A stretch of DNA of 64,000 nt from Sepioteuthis lessoniana (GCA_963585895.1 OY757911.1:86938275-87002274), one strand, 5' to 3'; positions 9,850 through 24,400 are shown, counted from the stretch's first letter. Made by a program: numbers and translations. The notes: a model not told the origin generated them from the sequence alone.

Positions 9850-12440
9850 TATGCTAACCATGAAAAAAATGACAAATCAAAACAATTCAACGTATGACTC
9901 AGACAACAGTCGCTCCCTTGATAGACAACGGGGGATGTAAGAGGCATTCTGTAAATGTTGGCTGTTCTTTTTTCAGGTACACAAACAAAGAACTCAGCAA
10001 CCTCTCAAACCAAAGAAATCAACGCAGAAAATGGATTATTGAAGACAACAATTGTATTTCTCTGTTATTTTTTGGAGCAACCCAACACAAAGTGGGTATA
10101 GAAGAAAAATGATAGAAATTCTGGGAAAATTCGCAAGATTTAAGACTTCCCGACCAAGCTTAGACTCTAATAAATAAAGGTTGGTTTTTGTCACCATGAA
10201 ATATTAGAAATATCGGAACGGATAGATCATAACAGAAAAGCCGAATGGATTAACAAAATGGAAAAAAGTTACAATGACACAAAGAAGGCTCTTAGGCAAA
10301 ATACGCCTCGATTCATTCAAAGCAACACTAAAAAATACCAAATTGAAAAACTCCAGGCCTTGATGCCACACATAGGTTCTGCTTTAAAAAATTCACTTCC
10401 ATCCATAATAGATGGTTATCGAAATGAATAGATGCTTAAAAGAAACCGATATACCTGAATAGATGACCAAAGAAAAGACCACCTGGATCCAGAACGATCC
10501 TCCAAAATAAACTGCCCCCCAAAATTATAGTCCTATAACGTGCCTACCGAGGATGTGAAAAATACTAACGACACAAATCAGGGAGGATATCTACTACTCG
10601 TTGATAAACTGTGGACTATTCACCGAGGAATAGAGAGGATGACACAAGGGAACCACCAATTGATCATGAGATCTATTATATTTTGATCGAAAAATCCTCA
10701 AGGAGAGCAAAACGAGACAAAAATGTAGCTATGGCGTGGATTGACTACAAAAAGACATAAGATATGGACCTACAAAGCTGGATAATAGACTGTATCGAAA
10801 TGTACAAGATATCAGATGAAGTCATAAAGTTTATCGAAGAAACCATGAAAAACTGGATAGTGGACGGAAAAGCTTAACTAAGGTGAAAATCGAGAGAGGT
10901 ATCTTACTGGGAGATGCTCTATCACCATTACTATTTGTAATTGCAATGATACCACTCAATCACATACTTAGGAAAAGTACAAGAGGACACAAACTTACTA
11001 AATCGCAAAAAAAAGATTAACCATGTATATGGACGACACCAAACTTTTTGCCAAAAACAAAAAAGAATCGGAAACCTCTTACATAGGCAGAGAGAATATA
11101 CAGTTAGAACATTGGGATAGAAGGTGGCATAGAAAAATGTGCCATGCTTATAATGAGAAGTGGGAAACGATGCATGACGGATAGAATGGAACTACCAAAT
11201 CAAGAAAAAGGAAACTTACAAGTACTTGAGAAGCGAACACCAGCAAACAAGTGGAAATGAAAGAAAATATTTTTCAAAAAAATATCTCAGGAGAACGAGA
11301 AACCTACTTGAAACTAAACAATATAGCAGAATTTTCATCAGAAAGATTAATATCTGGGCTATACTCCTCGGAAGATACTCGGGAGAGTTCTTGAAGTGGA
11401 CGAGAAAACTTAAACAAATGGACCAGTTAACAAGAAAACTTAAGGCTTTACGTCATATGAGTCGAGAAAAGAAGGAAGAAGAGGACTTACCAGGATTCAA
11501 GATAGCGTTGATGTATCGATACAACCACTCGATGGCTTTGCATAGAAAGTGCAGAAGAAAAGGGATTACTGTGACTAGAGACGACGTGGACAACAAAATA
11601 ATTAACAGAAACAGCCATAACTACTCAAAAAGGAGAAGTAAAACTGTATGGACATTTCCAGCTACAAACAAGTGACATCTCACATGAGAAAACTTGGATA
11701 TGGCTAAGAAATGGAAACCCTGAGAGATAAACTGAATCTCTTCTAATAGCAGTACAAAACAACACCATAAGGACCAATTATATTAAAACAAAAATAGATA
11801 AGACGCAATAGAATGACAGATGTCGATTATGTGCTGATAGAGACGAAACGATCAATCACATAATAAACGAAAGCAGCAAATTAACGCAAAAGGAATACAA
11901 TACTAGGCGTGACTGGGTGGAGAAGGTGATCCACTGTGAATAGTGCAAGAAGTTTAAATTTGACCATATGAACAAATGGTATATTTACAACCCAGAATCC
12001 GTCCATGAAAATGAAACGCACAAATTTCTCTAGGATTTTGACATACAAATGAATCACCTAACCTCAGCCAGACGACCAGGCTTAGTGATAGTCATCAAAA
12101 AAGAGAACCTGCTGAATAGTAGACTTTGCTGTTCCGGCAGACCACAGAGTAAAATTGAAAGAAATGAAAAGAGAGACAAGTACGTAGACCTTGCTAGAGA
12201 ACTGAAAAAACTGAGGAACATGAAGGTGACGGTGATACTAATAGTAATTGGTGCTCTCGGTACAGGAACCAAAGTATTGCTAAAGTGTTGGAAAAAAAGA
12301 GAACGGGGGAGATTATCCAGACAACATCATTGTTAAGATCGGTCAGAATACTGGGAAGAGACCTGAAGTCTTGAGGAGACTTGCCGTCACTCAACCTCCA
12401 GTGAAAGACCATCAATTACTGCTGGTGTGAAAAACTCGTG
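9850..12440 (+). pseudogene. RLE-type non-LTR retrotransposon, decayed copy A
   Basis: Nearly the whole element is present, in broken frames. In order: an N-terminal leader region (about 9860-10650), then the RT domain with MAWIDYKKT (about 10735), GDALSPLLFVIAM (about 10912-10950) and YMDD (about 11027). A thumb and linker region follows (open at 11226-11675). The C-terminal part has a zinc-knuckle-like CRLC...H pattern (11822 on) and an ARRPGLVIV segment with downstream conserved Lys and Glu (12064 on), resembling a restriction-like endonuclease of R2/R4-type LINEs. Many stops and frameshifts. In the knuckle the last Cys reads Ser. Known of the group: target-primed reverse transcription with site preference. 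Clade placement is inference. The copy abuts copy B directly. Confidence 0.75.
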
Positions 12441-14890
12441 AAGGAGTTTGATAATTACAAAATAATCAAGATAGAAACACTAAATACTCTAAAGCAAGAA
12501 CGCCCTAATCGAACTGAAACACAAAATACAGAAAAGCGAAATAGCACAAAAGCAACGTTAATTTCAGAAAGCAAAAGCAATAAAGAGGTAATAACAAAAG
12601 CCATGACTGAAAATAAGACATTTCTATCCTTCCATAGATGAGACTGGAAAAAAGTTATGGCTGAAACCGACAAATTATCAACAAATATCTCAGCAGGCAA
12701 CATCACTGAACTTAAACGAGCTAATTTATGCAGGTGCGAAACTAGTCAGTGATTAAATCGGTGTTTCCCAAAGGAACCCGAACAGAAATATAAAACCGGG
12801 ATGGGAAATTATGCTTGAAAGACAGGTAAAGAAATTGCGACAACAAGCGGGAGTGCGAAGAAAATAAAAACGTACCTGGGTATGTTGGAATGAAATAGCC
12901 AACACAGCAGACAAGTCTGTAAATAAAGATATGAATCAAAAGATAATGGTGAAAGAAGGTAGACTCAAAAGATACCGGGAAAGATTCAAGCAGTACAAAC
13001 AAAACGAGACATGCCAAAATAACGAAAACAAAATCTACCTAGTCGTGTCTGTCTACGATGTGGAAAACCCTAACCTTACAGCTTAAGGAGATTTATAACA
13101 CCCTTGTATAACGCGAACTTTTTCCGGAAAAACAGAAAGAGTACCACAGGGTAACAAGAGGAACAGGTAACTTTCTGTAAACTATTCTGCAAATCCTCAA
13201 AGAGAGGAAAACGAGGTGAAAAAATGTCGCCATGGCCTGGATTGACTTCAAAAAGGCCTATTATATGGCTTTACAAACCTGGATAATAATCCAAAGAGGC
13301 TTTTTTCTTAAGAAGTTTGCTTTCGCTATTGCTATTTGTAATAACAATGATGCCACTCAATTACATACAGAGGAAGTGCGCTCGGGACTACAAATTTACA
13401 AAATCACAAGAAAAGATTAATCCCCTTATGTACATAGAGACATCAAGCCATTTGCAAAAAATGAAAAAAAGACTATAGACCAGGATACAAACAATAAGAA
13501 TATACAACCAGGAAATAGGAATGGAATTTCGCATAGAAAACTGTGCTATACTGATAAAGAAAATCAGAAAACGACAAATAATGAAAGGAAGAGAACTGGC
13601 AAATCAAGAAAGAATCAAAACGCTCGGAGAAAACGAAACTTACAAGTACTTGGGAATATTTGAAGTGAAGATCATCTAAGCAGTGAAGATGAAAGAAAAA
13701 AATAAGAAAAGTGTATTTCAGACGGACGAGAAAACATCTGGAAACCAAACTCTACAGCAGGAATTTCATCAAAGGTATAAATAGGAAAGAACTCAGAGAA
13801 ATGGAACTGAGAACAAGAAAGTTGATGACGATGCACAATGCTTTACATCCGAGAGAAGATATAGACAGACTCTCTTTATCAAGAAAAGAAAGACGTAGGG
13901 GATTCGCAAGCATTGAGGACTGCATAGACGCATCATTAAAAAGATGCAGAAATTACACTAAAAAAGACAAAGAAAAACTAATCACAGCTGCCAGTAACAA
14001 AACTAGCAAAATAAAATCAGACAGACAAACAACAAAAACAAGGAAGCAGAAATAAGAAGCAAAACAACAGTATGTAGATTTCAAGGGACAAACTGATGAA
14101 ATTGTACATGAAAAGACCTAGATATGAATACGAACTGCAAACCTCGAGAGAAACTGAATTTCTTTTAATAGCAGTACAAAAAAACACCATAAGGAACAAT
14201 TATTCAAAGCTGGAATCGATATTGCCAAACAGAATAGCAAGTGTAGATTATGTGGAGAAAAGTATGAAACAGTTTATCATATTATAAGCAGATTCAGCAA
14301 ACTAATATAAAAGGAGTAAAAAAAACAAGGCATAACTCAGAGAGAAAAGGTAATTCATTGGGAAAGTTGCAAAAGATTGAACTTTGATCTGATTACCAAA
14401 TGGTATATGCACAAACCTGAATCTGCCCAACAGAATGAGACCTATAAATTCTCTGGGACTTTTAAATACTGACAGATCCCCTAATCAGGACCAAAAGATC
14501 AGACTGAGTGTTAATTAACAAAAAAAAAAAAAGAATTTTTTCCATCTTGTGGATTTTGCCTTCCGGCGAACCACAAAGTGAAATAAAAGAAAGCAAAAAG
14601 ATAGACAAATACTTGGACCTTACCAGAGAATAAAAAGGGTGGGGAACATGAGAGTCAATACGATACCAGTTGAAGTTGGTGGACTCGGAACGATCCCCAA
14701 GGAGGCTTGATAAGATACTGAAAGAACCGGAAATCAATGGGAAAATTGAAACCTTCCTGACAACAGCATTACTGAGATCAGTTAGAATATCAAGAGACCA
14801 GAGGAGATTTGCAGCCACTCAGACTGCAGTGAAAGACCACTTACTAATGCTGGTATGACAAATTCACAGGGAGTAAAATACTACTAATAA
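12441..14890 (+). pseudogene. RLE-type non-LTR retrotransposon, decayed copy B
   Basis: Begins about where copy A ends and repeats the order of that element: N-terminal region (12480-13075), a shortened RT with MAWIDFKKAY (13232 on), thumb region (13600-14060), knuckle and endonuclease-like segment (14200-14860). The RT core is missing between the GDALSP-equivalent and the YMDD-equivalent blocks. The end 'tggtatgacaaattcac' is followed by (TAA)n at 14883-14899, matching the AAT-rich tails of other copies. Head-to-tail contact with copy A suggests one inserted into or next to the tail of the other. Confidence 0.7.
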
Positions 14891-16439
14891 TAATAATTCA
14901 TTATGAAAAATGGCGTTCGATTTAAACATTGATATAATATTTACAAATTTGCAAGGTGATTCCAGAAATTTCTTAAAGAGGTGTTTGGTACATTATCAAG
15001 TAGCATTGAAAATTCTCTCTTTTTTTCTTCGTCAAATTCTGACCGCAGTAGAATAAAATATGAACGTGTCTGGCTTAAATTAAGTTAAAACTTTCAAATT
15101 ACAAGTATGTAGATATCTCTTTTTTTTTTTCTTTCGGTGATAGTTGTTCTCTCTGGAAAGAATACTTCCACACATCTCTGACAAGAACATAACTAATAAT
15201 TAACACCTGGACCTGATATATTCACATAATACTACTCACTGGAAAAGTCAAATTAAAATCCAAATCAACGTCAGATCTCTTGCTCTGTAACAGAGCAGAT
15301 TAGGGCCGAAGTCTAACTTATTGGATTTTAAAATATTGGGGTAGTAAATTCTTTTTTCTTTTTTTTTTAAGAATTATGCAATATCCTGTCACCATGACAA
15401 GGAAGAGAAAAATATTGTTTAATTTTTGGCCAGCCGAGTCGGAGAAACCACTAGTCAAAGCTGAGGATAAGCAGGAAATAAAGGTTACAGGAGGTCAGCC
15501 CAGGAGCAAGCGGTTAGCCTGAAAACAAATCATCCTTGGAGAAATGGAAAATTTTGTGCTAATTTTAGAAGTGATGGCGTATGAATCACGTGAGGAGAAA
15601 AGCGGCGTCCCCTTGCAGGAGAGAGTAGGGGGATAAATCTTTATGGTAGCAGTCGCACCAGAAGTTGTATAGAGGCAACCAACCACCCTCTCCTAGAAGT
15701 AGGCACAGAGATTCACTGTTGGCGTAGCAGAAAGTAACAGCAAATCGAATTAGTCGTTAAATATTTAATTAAAAGCCGTTAATGATTTACGCCCACTGCG
15801 GAACAGAATAACCAATTGTAGAAATCAGATTTTTGCTGACAGTTGCAGAGTATTCGGCAGAGTGCGGCGATAAACCTTGCAGACTTGCCGCGAGGCTCCT
15901 ATCGAAAGGGCCTTGCACCAGATTAAGAGATAACCAGATTCTTTCACATATCAACTGAAATAAGATTAAAGTAACGCATTGAGATTACTTAGTGAGTCTT
16001 AGAGAGAAACACTAGCTGTGTATTTAGACTTACCGCCACAAGATAGGGGCTAGACATTCTGCTTGCATTTAAGGGGAAAGGAACACCGAAATAACAACAG
16101 TTATTTCGTGATTGTTAACTGATTCTTTTTTTATTAAAACTATTATTATTTCATTATTTAACCCCGTGTTTGTTCGTTCTCTGGACTTCAATTTTTTTTC
16201 TATTTTTTATTATTGAATGATCAGCCGGTCCGGTAATTTTGGCTTTCATTGGGAACACTGAATCTAGGTGTTTGGATCGAAAATTTACAACGTGAGCAGA
16301 CAGCTGATTTGGCTGAGATTTGATCTCCCACCTTGGGAAGGTCAGATATCAAGTAGTCGAGTGAACTCCACGGCAGACATTTTTATATTTGGTTTTCGTG
16401 ACCAGGTTGACACCCTGAGTGAGCCGGCCAGGTAACCTG
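14891..16439. other. Unclassified sequence, possibly 5' region of copy C
   Basis: No coding signal. The stretch 16190-16440 is less AT-rich and lies just before an RLE fragment, so it may be the 5' untranslated region of that copy. 15490-15720 and 15840-15920 are also less AT-rich and could be unrecognised repeat. I cannot assign them. Confidence 0.35.
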
Positions 16440-17385
16440 TTCATAACTTCCTGGAGAGCTCAAATGGGGATCTGTAGGTATCCTGCCAATGTTGGATGTT
16501 CTAATTTCAGGTATACAAAGACCAATTCAGTAAAAAGAGCAAAGGAAGAATAATCACAGCGACTAGTCACAGCATTAGCAACATAAGAACAAAGAGAAAA
16601 ATAAAAGCTAGTAAACAAAAATGAGAAGAAAAACAAGAGTGACGATGCATTAAGCGATAAATTGGCGATATTGCATACAACATAATCAGAGAAAGAAAAA
16701 CCTAAAGAAAGAAACTAAATCTCTTATAATAGCAGCACAAATTATAACAAAGCGAAAATTGATAATACGCAGCATAATAGCAAATGTAGATTATGTGAAG
16801 ACCGAGATAAAATAGATCCTCACATTATAAGCGAATGCTGTAAACTAGCACAAAACGAGTACAAGACGAGGCACTACTGAGTGGGAAAAGTGATCCAGGG
16901 GGAAATGTGTATGAGATTAAAATTTACAATATTATCAAATGATATGTGTACAAAATAGAATCCGTCCAAGAACCAGAGAGGAATAAAATTCTCTGGAACT
17001 TGGAGATATAAACAAATCTCTTAATTTCGGCCAGAAGACCAGACCGAGTGTTAATTAACAAGAAGAAAAAACTTGCCATCTTGTGGATTTTGCTGTTTGA
17101 GTTGAGCACTGAGTGATAATGAAAGAACGCGAAAAGATCTACAAATACTTGGATATTACTGAAAAATCTGTGAGCATCAAAGTGACAATGAAACTAGTAA
17201 TACTCAGAGAGCTGGAAACAACCTCCAAGAACTTCGAAAATGATTTACAGACCACAACGTTGTTTAGATTGACTTGAAATCTCAGAAGATTTCAGGAAAC
17301 TAAAGCAGACTTGCTGTTACTCAGACTCCATCGAAAGACTACTATTTAACGCTGACAGGAAAAAACTCATTAGGAGAGAAATAAT
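16440..17385 (+). pseudogene. RLE-type non-LTR retrotransposon, decayed copy C (internally deleted)
   Basis: A short N-terminal block ('ggatgttctaatttcag', as in copies A and E) is joined directly at about 16520 to the region after the RT. The RT domain is absent. The knuckle-like CRLC (about 16789), the endonuclease-like segment and the 3' end follow, all with stops. A GA microsatellite lies just after it. Confidence 0.6.
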
Positions 17386-17400
17386 AATACATATGTGACA

Positions 17401-17436
<36 letters not shown>
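17401..17436 (+). repeat. (GA)n microsatellite
   Basis: An uninterrupted run of GA units just downstream of RLE copy C. Confidence 0.95.
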
Positions 17437-18719
17437 ACCTAGATTGAATGAATTTATCAAACAGAAAAGTGAAAAATTAACTGATATGGATTTTAGAAGA
17501 GTGAAGTAGTACATCACAAAAATGAGAAAGGATGTCTTGAAAATATATAATTATTTTTGACAGGGAAAAAACAAGAAAAAGATCAGTGAATTATTTTGAC
17601 AAGATCCATAGAATTGACCGGGAGAATTTTCTTTAGAGAAATATATGACTGATTGTCCCCGGCTGGCGAATTCGGAATACGGGTTCACCCAGGGGTCAAA
17701 AACTGACAATGATGACAGGCAGGTTCTTTGAGCGTGGTTGTTGTTTGGGAAATAATAAATTAAAATTTTTCCTAAATTCGAATCCGTGGGGAAAGTTTTT
17801 TAAAGACCGTTATGAGTTTAACTGTTGTTATCTCGCAAAAGAATTAACCGCCTACTGTGAGGAATGGTGTCAAGGTGAAAGTAGGAGGAAATACCTACCA
17901 TTTGGGTAAAGGTAAGAGGTAACTGAATACTGAAAGTGGAAGTGGAATAGAAGGGTGGAACTAATTAGTAGAATCAAAATTAAGAGAGAATTTATATTAT
18001 CAATAGCATCCAGACCACCACATTAGGATAGAGAGAAGATGCATATAAGTCGAGTTTTGTTCATTGACAGAGATCAGTAAGGAACCTTAAAAAGACTCTA
18101 CATCAATGTGAGCTCTGACATTGTACCAGACTTTCCAACGCAGGGAATCCAAGAAGAACAAACTTAACACGCTACTCGGGATCTCCTTATACGTGACTAT
18201 TAAAGAACAGAGAGGCAGAGAGAAGTCGAAAGCAAAATAGACCAAGAAAAACGAACATAACCTGATTCTTGAGATCACATTTCATCACACTATCGAAAGT
18301 AGGAAGTATAAAAAGACGAAACTTGATACGATAGTTAGAGATGCTTTGTGCCTTACTCTTAATAACTGAAAATTCACTGACTGTTAAATCGTAAGCAAAG
18401 CCTCAGTGTCACATGACTACTGACCACTGTGAAGGGTGAATGTATGAACCATTTTAGCGACATTTTATACTAAACTAAATATTGTTGTTTATTACAAATC
18501 TATGTCTTATTCTTTGTTGGCGTTCGACTATTTTTATTTCCTTAACTGTGCTGTCTCCTCCGTCCATTCTTCGATTGGTGACTCTGATCGCTCTGCTATC
18601 TTGATCAAAAATACAACACGAGCAGATAAGCAGATGGACCATACCGTCCGTTGATACAACCTGCCAAGCAGAAACTTCAGAGGTGGAGTCTTCAACAACT
18701 GAAGGTCGCTTAGTGGGCA
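17437..18719. other. Unclassified sequence
   Basis: Holds a 66-codon plus frame (17709-17909) and part of a 124-codon minus frame (18475-18849). The second overlaps an RLE 3' end in antisense. Neither shows a recognisable domain. 18500-18720 is less AT-rich and may be an unrecognised repeat. Confidence 0.35.
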
Positions 18720-19490
18720 CTCCTAGACGTTGTAAAAGAACTGAAAAAGTAGTGGCGCATGAAGGTAACAGTGATACTAATCTTATTTTGAGCACCTGTT
18801 GCAGTCCCCAAGAATCTGTAAAACAAACTGGGTAAACTAGAGATCTCATTGAAAAGTGAAATCATCCTGAAAATAGCACTAATAAAATCGGCTATGATAC
18901 TAAGAAGAGTCCTGGAAACCTAATGAGACTTTTTATAACTCAGATGCAAAGTAGAGAAGAGAGAAGACGAAAACTGAACAAATACCTGGACCTTACCTGA
19001 GAACTGAAAAATTATGGAACATAAAAGTGACAGTCGCAGCAATTGTAGTAGGCGTCCTTGAAATAGTTTCCACGACTCTGAAAAAGACACTCGATGAACT
19101 GAAGATTACTGGAAGAATTCAAGCCATATAGACCGTAGCACAACTAAAATTGGTTAGGACAACCAGAAGACTCATGGAAACCTGAAGAGACTTGCTGTCA
19201 CTCAGATACCAGTAAAAAAAAAACATCACTTAGAGCTGGTGTGAAAAACTCACATAGGAATTTTTCAAATCTTGACGTATATATTGTCATATTATTTCAC
19301 ACTACTATTTTCTTTCGCAAATGTCTTCCGAATTCTTATTTCAACATTGCTAAAACACTTTTCGAAGAAAGTCATAAGCTGAGTAGAATACTTAGAAGAG
19401 TATTGGAGATCTCAGTGAACTTCCTATAACTCAGACTTCAGGGAAAAAACACCTGTTGAAGTTGGAGTTGATGTGAATGATTCGAAATGG
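18720..19490 (+). mobile_element. Stack of three RLE 3' ends
   Basis: Three successive partial 3' ends (about 18720-18950, 18955-19255 and 19330-19490) each run through the same region (KELKK..MKVTV, then the LRRVLET end). They follow each other in the same orientation without the rest of the element. All are degenerate. Confidence 0.6.
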
Positions 19491-19688
19491 GTAAAATAAT
19501 GATTAAATAGTAATAAGGCCAACGATATGGTCCCGCAAAGCTGGATAATAGATACTCTCAGAATGTTAAGATATCGAAAAAAACGTGAAAAACTTGAGAG
19601 TAGAATTCACAGCGGGAAGAAAAAGTTTAGCGGAGGTGAAATTCCGGAAGTATCTTCCAGGGAGATGCGCTATCACCATTACTATTTG

Positions 19689-19981
19689 GGGAGGTGCCCG
19701 TGGTGAAATGGTTATCATCATAGGAAATGGACACGGCGACTCGAGTTCAAATCCTATATGAGAATGATTGCATTTCACACAGCACTAATACCCTTGGGAA
19801 AGGTATGAATCCGTTTATTCTCCCTCCAGCTATGGGTAAATAGTAGGACAGACTGGGTTCTTCAGCCTTGGTGAGGCAACTAGTCTAGGAGAAGGAAAAC
19901 CCTGAATTGAAACCTGTTAAACTCCGCTTAAAAATTGACCTTGTGTCATATCCTGCCTGAACGGAGGGGTTGGTAAATAGG
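19689..19981 (+). mobile_element. tRNA-derived SINE, family 1, in RLE copy D
   Basis: A full-length family-1 copy with A-box-like TGGTGAAATGG and B-box-like GAGTTCAAATCC. It is flanked by a 17-bp target duplication (19672-19688 and 19982-19998, two mismatches) lying in the RT-coding part of the LINE. This fixes both ends and shows the SINE arrived after the LINE. Confidence 0.9.
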
Positions 19982-20038
19982 ATCACCACTGCTATTTGTA
20001 ATAGCAATGATGCCATTCAATCACATACTTAGGAAATG

Positions 20039-20333
20039 AGGTGACAGAGGTGAAATGATTATCGTCGTAGGAAATGGATATGGTGACCAGAGTTCAAATC
20101 CTGTATTAGGCTGATTGCATTTTACCTAGCATTGATACCCAAGCGAAAGGAATGAATTCAATTACTCTCGCTCCAGTCAAAAAAATTGGGGGGGGGGCAA
20201 TCTGGGTTCTTTAACCTTGGTTAGCAACCAGTCTAGAAGAAGGAAAACCCTGAATTCAAACCTGATTGACTCAGCTTCAAAATTGATCTCATGTCACATC
20301 CTGCTCATACAGAGGAGTCGGTAAATAAATACC
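20039..20333 (+). mobile_element. tRNA-derived SINE, family 1, second insertion in RLE copy D
   Basis: Flanked by a 17-bp target duplication (20022-20038 and 20334-20350, one mismatch). It is more diverged from the other copies than its neighbour, with a G-run at 20188-20196. It sits only 57 bp of LINE sequence after the first SINE. Confidence 0.88.
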
Positions 20334-21419
20334 CACGTACTTAGGAAATGCACAGGCGGATAAAAACTTACCAAATCACAAGAAAAAATAAAACACATAA
20401 CTGTACATAGACAACATCAAATTGTTTGCCAAAAAGGAAAAAAAAATTGGAAACCCTAATACAGACAGTGATAATAGGCAGTCAGGACATAGGGATGGAA
20501 TATGGCAATGGCAAAATGTGCCATGTTAATAATGAGAAGCGGAAAACGACACATGACGGAAGAAATTGAAATTTGGTAAACCAAGAGAAAATCAGATTTC
20601 TCGAAGAAAAGGAAACCTACGAACACCCACGAATATTGAAAGCGGATACCATTAGACATGTAGGGATGAAAGAAAATATTTCAAAGACAATCTCAGGAGA
20701 ACAAGAAAACTACTCGAAACCAAACTATACAATAGAAATCTCATCCAAAGGATAAACGCCTGGGCTGTTCTTGCAAGATACTGGGGACCATTCTTGAAGT
20801 GAACGAGGGAAAAATTTAAACAAATAGACCAGAAAACAAAAACAAAACTCGAGAGGATGCATAAGGCCTTTCATTCGTGAAACGACATACACAGAATGTA
20901 TGTGTCAAGAAAAGAAAGAAGTAGAGGACTCGCCAGCATTCATACAACGACTTGAAGACTTGATAAAAAATGCAGAGGAAGACTGATTACAATGACGAGA
21001 AACAATTCAGACAACACAAGGATCAACAGAAAGAACAATAACTACAAAACAAAAATGAAAAGGGAAGCAATGAGAAAGACATTTCAAGCGATAAACAAGG
21101 AAAATCTCATACGTGAAGACTCGGACATGACTAAGAAATGGAAACTCTAACAGATAAACTGAATCTCTTCTAATACCAGCTCAAAACAACGCCATAAGGA
21201 CCAACCATATTAAAGCAAAAATAGATGAGATGCAACAGAATAGCAGATGTAGATTATGTGCGGATAGAGATGAAAATATCAATTACATAATAAGCAAAAG
21301 CAGCAAATTAGCGCAAAAGGAATATAAGAGTAGACGTGATTGAGTGGAGAAAGTGATCCACTGTGAATAGTGCAAGAAGTTTAAATTTGACAATACGAAC
21401 AAATGATATATGCGCAACC

Positions 21420-24400
21420 ATCGCCCACGGATAAATATGGCCCCATATGTCACATTAAAGGCCGATTTGTAACAGACCGATTGAAATTGAAACTAAAAAC
21501 AATCAACAGATTGACCGCTTAGGTAATTAAAAAATTAAAAAGCGGGGTAACTCTAAGAATTACCTTTTTTTGAACGTAAACAAATAATTTATAAATTTCA
21601 AGATAATTTATCGGAACCTATTTTAATTTCTAAACGTTTTTAACACTAAAATGCATGTTTGCACTTTTGTTTTAAAAATTAAAATAATAAATGATTATCA
21701 GTCAAGTGTTATTTTGCTTGAATGATTTTCGAAGGCGTAAGCGATGTTTTGATTTTGAAACGCCATATTACATATTTTTGCCAACGCATTAATTGCTATT
21801 AGATATTGAATTTTAAAGTATTTTTGTGATATTTTTGTTTAACAAATAATGGTTAACAAATGTGTAGCATTTGGCTGTTCTCGTGGATATGATAGTAACA
21901 GTGAAAAAGTCTCCTAATTTTCTTTTCCTCTTGGAAAATTCGATCTTATCGAAAAATGGATAAAATTTGTTAATCGAAATAATTGGTTTCCTACCAAAAA
22001 TTCAGTTCTCTGCATCAAACATTTTGAGGATAAATATATTTTGAAAGGTAAGAGAAATAAATTGAATTGGAATTTACAACCAATACCAACAATACATTTA
22101 GAAAAAATAATAAAACCATCTTTTTGCCGACTCAAACAGATTTTAGAAAACCTCCAAAGCAAAAACCGATTGAAAAAGATGAATTACAAGATTTTCTGAC
22201 TCTATAACGGATTTTACCCAATTGACTGTGAAATGTTGTCCCTCTGGTTTTGAATTTGAGAGACATGAAGATTATATTCTAATTTATTAAATAGTCTTTG
22301 ACCTTGAAACACATTTTCCATCTATAAAAGAATGTATTCGTATGACCGAAACCTTCATGTCCAGCTCCAATGTTGTGGAAACCCTATACCATTACCATAA
22401 TGGTTTATACATGGAAATAATGCAAAACTTACAAAATTTCGCATGTTAGAAAATTTTCCAACCTACATCAAAAACGTAGTGGAAAAAGACCCATACTCGA
22501 TTTTAAATGAGTTACAAAAAAGACAACATTATAAACCAAAAGGCCGTCCTCCATTTTCTGCAGACCTAATACGTTATGCCTTACAATTGCGCTATACATC
22601 AAGGCAAGCTTATATATTACTTCTGGAGAAATTTCCATTACCATCGTTTTCTTTATTAGAAAAAATACAAAGTGGTGGTATGGAATCAATTATAACAGTA
22701 AAATCACTCTTGGAAAAAGGTAATCTTTCTCAGGACTGTGTTTCATGGTGGGGAATATATTGGTGCAAATGAAAATGATGAGCTTCATAAAGGAATAATG
22801 GTATTCATGATTACTGGTCTAAAAACAGTACCGTCAGTTGTTAAAGTTTGTCCTGAAGTAACAGTAAATGGTGAGTGACTTTCTCAGGAAATCCTAAAAT
22901 GTATTTTTCAACTGAAAAATTCTGGATTTTTTATTAGAGCTGTTGTTCCAGACAACCATTCTGCCAATGTGAATGCCTTTAACATTTTACTTGATAAATT
23001 TGAGGGGGACAAAACGCATTATATAAATCTTCCTAATCCTCCCCCAAAATATTTCTGTTTTTTTTTTTTTATTCTGTTCATTTATTAAAAAATCTTAGTA
23101 ATAGTTTACTGAACAAAAAGAAATTTCTATTTTCTGCTTTTACATTTGAGATCTCAAATATTTCTGTTTCCTCAAAGGAGGGATATATAGCTTGGCCTGA
23201 CTTACACAAAGTATATAACAAAGATAATGCTCTAAATGCTATATTCCGCAAGGCTCCAAAGCTAACATTCAAAGAATTGCATCTTAGTGACAATAAACAA
23301 AATGTTCATTTAGCTGTTGCCATTTTTCATGAGACAACTATTGCAGCTTGTGAGAGTTATTTTCTTGATCGAGCTGACATTTCAAACTTCCTTAGATTAA
23401 TATTATTCTTGTGGACAATAGCAAATTAAAGAAAAAAGCTCACACCTATTTTTTTTAACAATACAGTCATTTTAAATGATGGAAAAATTGATTTCTACAA
23501 AAGATTATCTGATTGGATTGAGTCTTGGCACAAATTTCAGATTTTTTTCTGACAAAGTAGACTTCCAAAGCTTTTGTTTTAACTTTGAGATGACAGGCTA
23601 TACTTATACAAGAGCTTATAGACGAAGGGTATGAGTTTATTTTCACCCGTAGGTTTCAAAGTGACCCTCTTGAAAATAAATTTTCCCAATATCGACAAAT
23701 GAGTGGTGGTAGATTTTTGGCGAGTCTTCAAGAAGTATTGAGTACTGAGAGAATACTGACCTGTCGGTCTCTTTTAAAACGAAACATCACCTTTTGGGGG
23801 GGGGAATCTTAAGCTAGTTCAAAAGAATGACAAAATACTTAACATTTTGGCCCAGCATGAATTAGAAATAAATAAGCAATTCTTGTCACCGGACAGCAAA
23901 GAAATAACATATACAATTTCTGGATATATCACAAATAAATTAATTAACTATTTTCAATGTGAAATGAGTTCCCTGATCATGGTAGGCAATGATAGTGATA
24001 AGGCTACAGATAAGGAATACTTTGACTTACTTTCTCAAGAAGGTCTTACTGTTCCATCTAGACAAATGGCGGAGTTTGTTTGTGCTTGTTTTTGCTATAC
24101 TTGAATATGCAGATCAGTTTACGGTAAAAAAATCATGAATCCACCTCAAGAATTTCTGCAGGACAAGTTTTGGGAATATATTCTCTAAAATATAGTTTTA
24201 CATGAGAAAAACACATTGAAAAAGGACTTATATTTGCAATAAAAATTGTTGTAAATATATTTTCCAACAATAAACAAAAAATTTCATCAGATGAAGTTCG
24301 GAAGAATACTGAGGAATGTTTTAAAAAAGGCAAAGGTCAAAAGAAAATCCATTTTAAAGAGAAAATGTTAAGTTCCTTTTACTTACGTTTTTTTTAATAT

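Noticed and set aside
18475-18849. 124-codon minus-strand frame
   Set aside because: Part is the antisense of a decayed RLE 3' end; the remainder has no recognisable domain.
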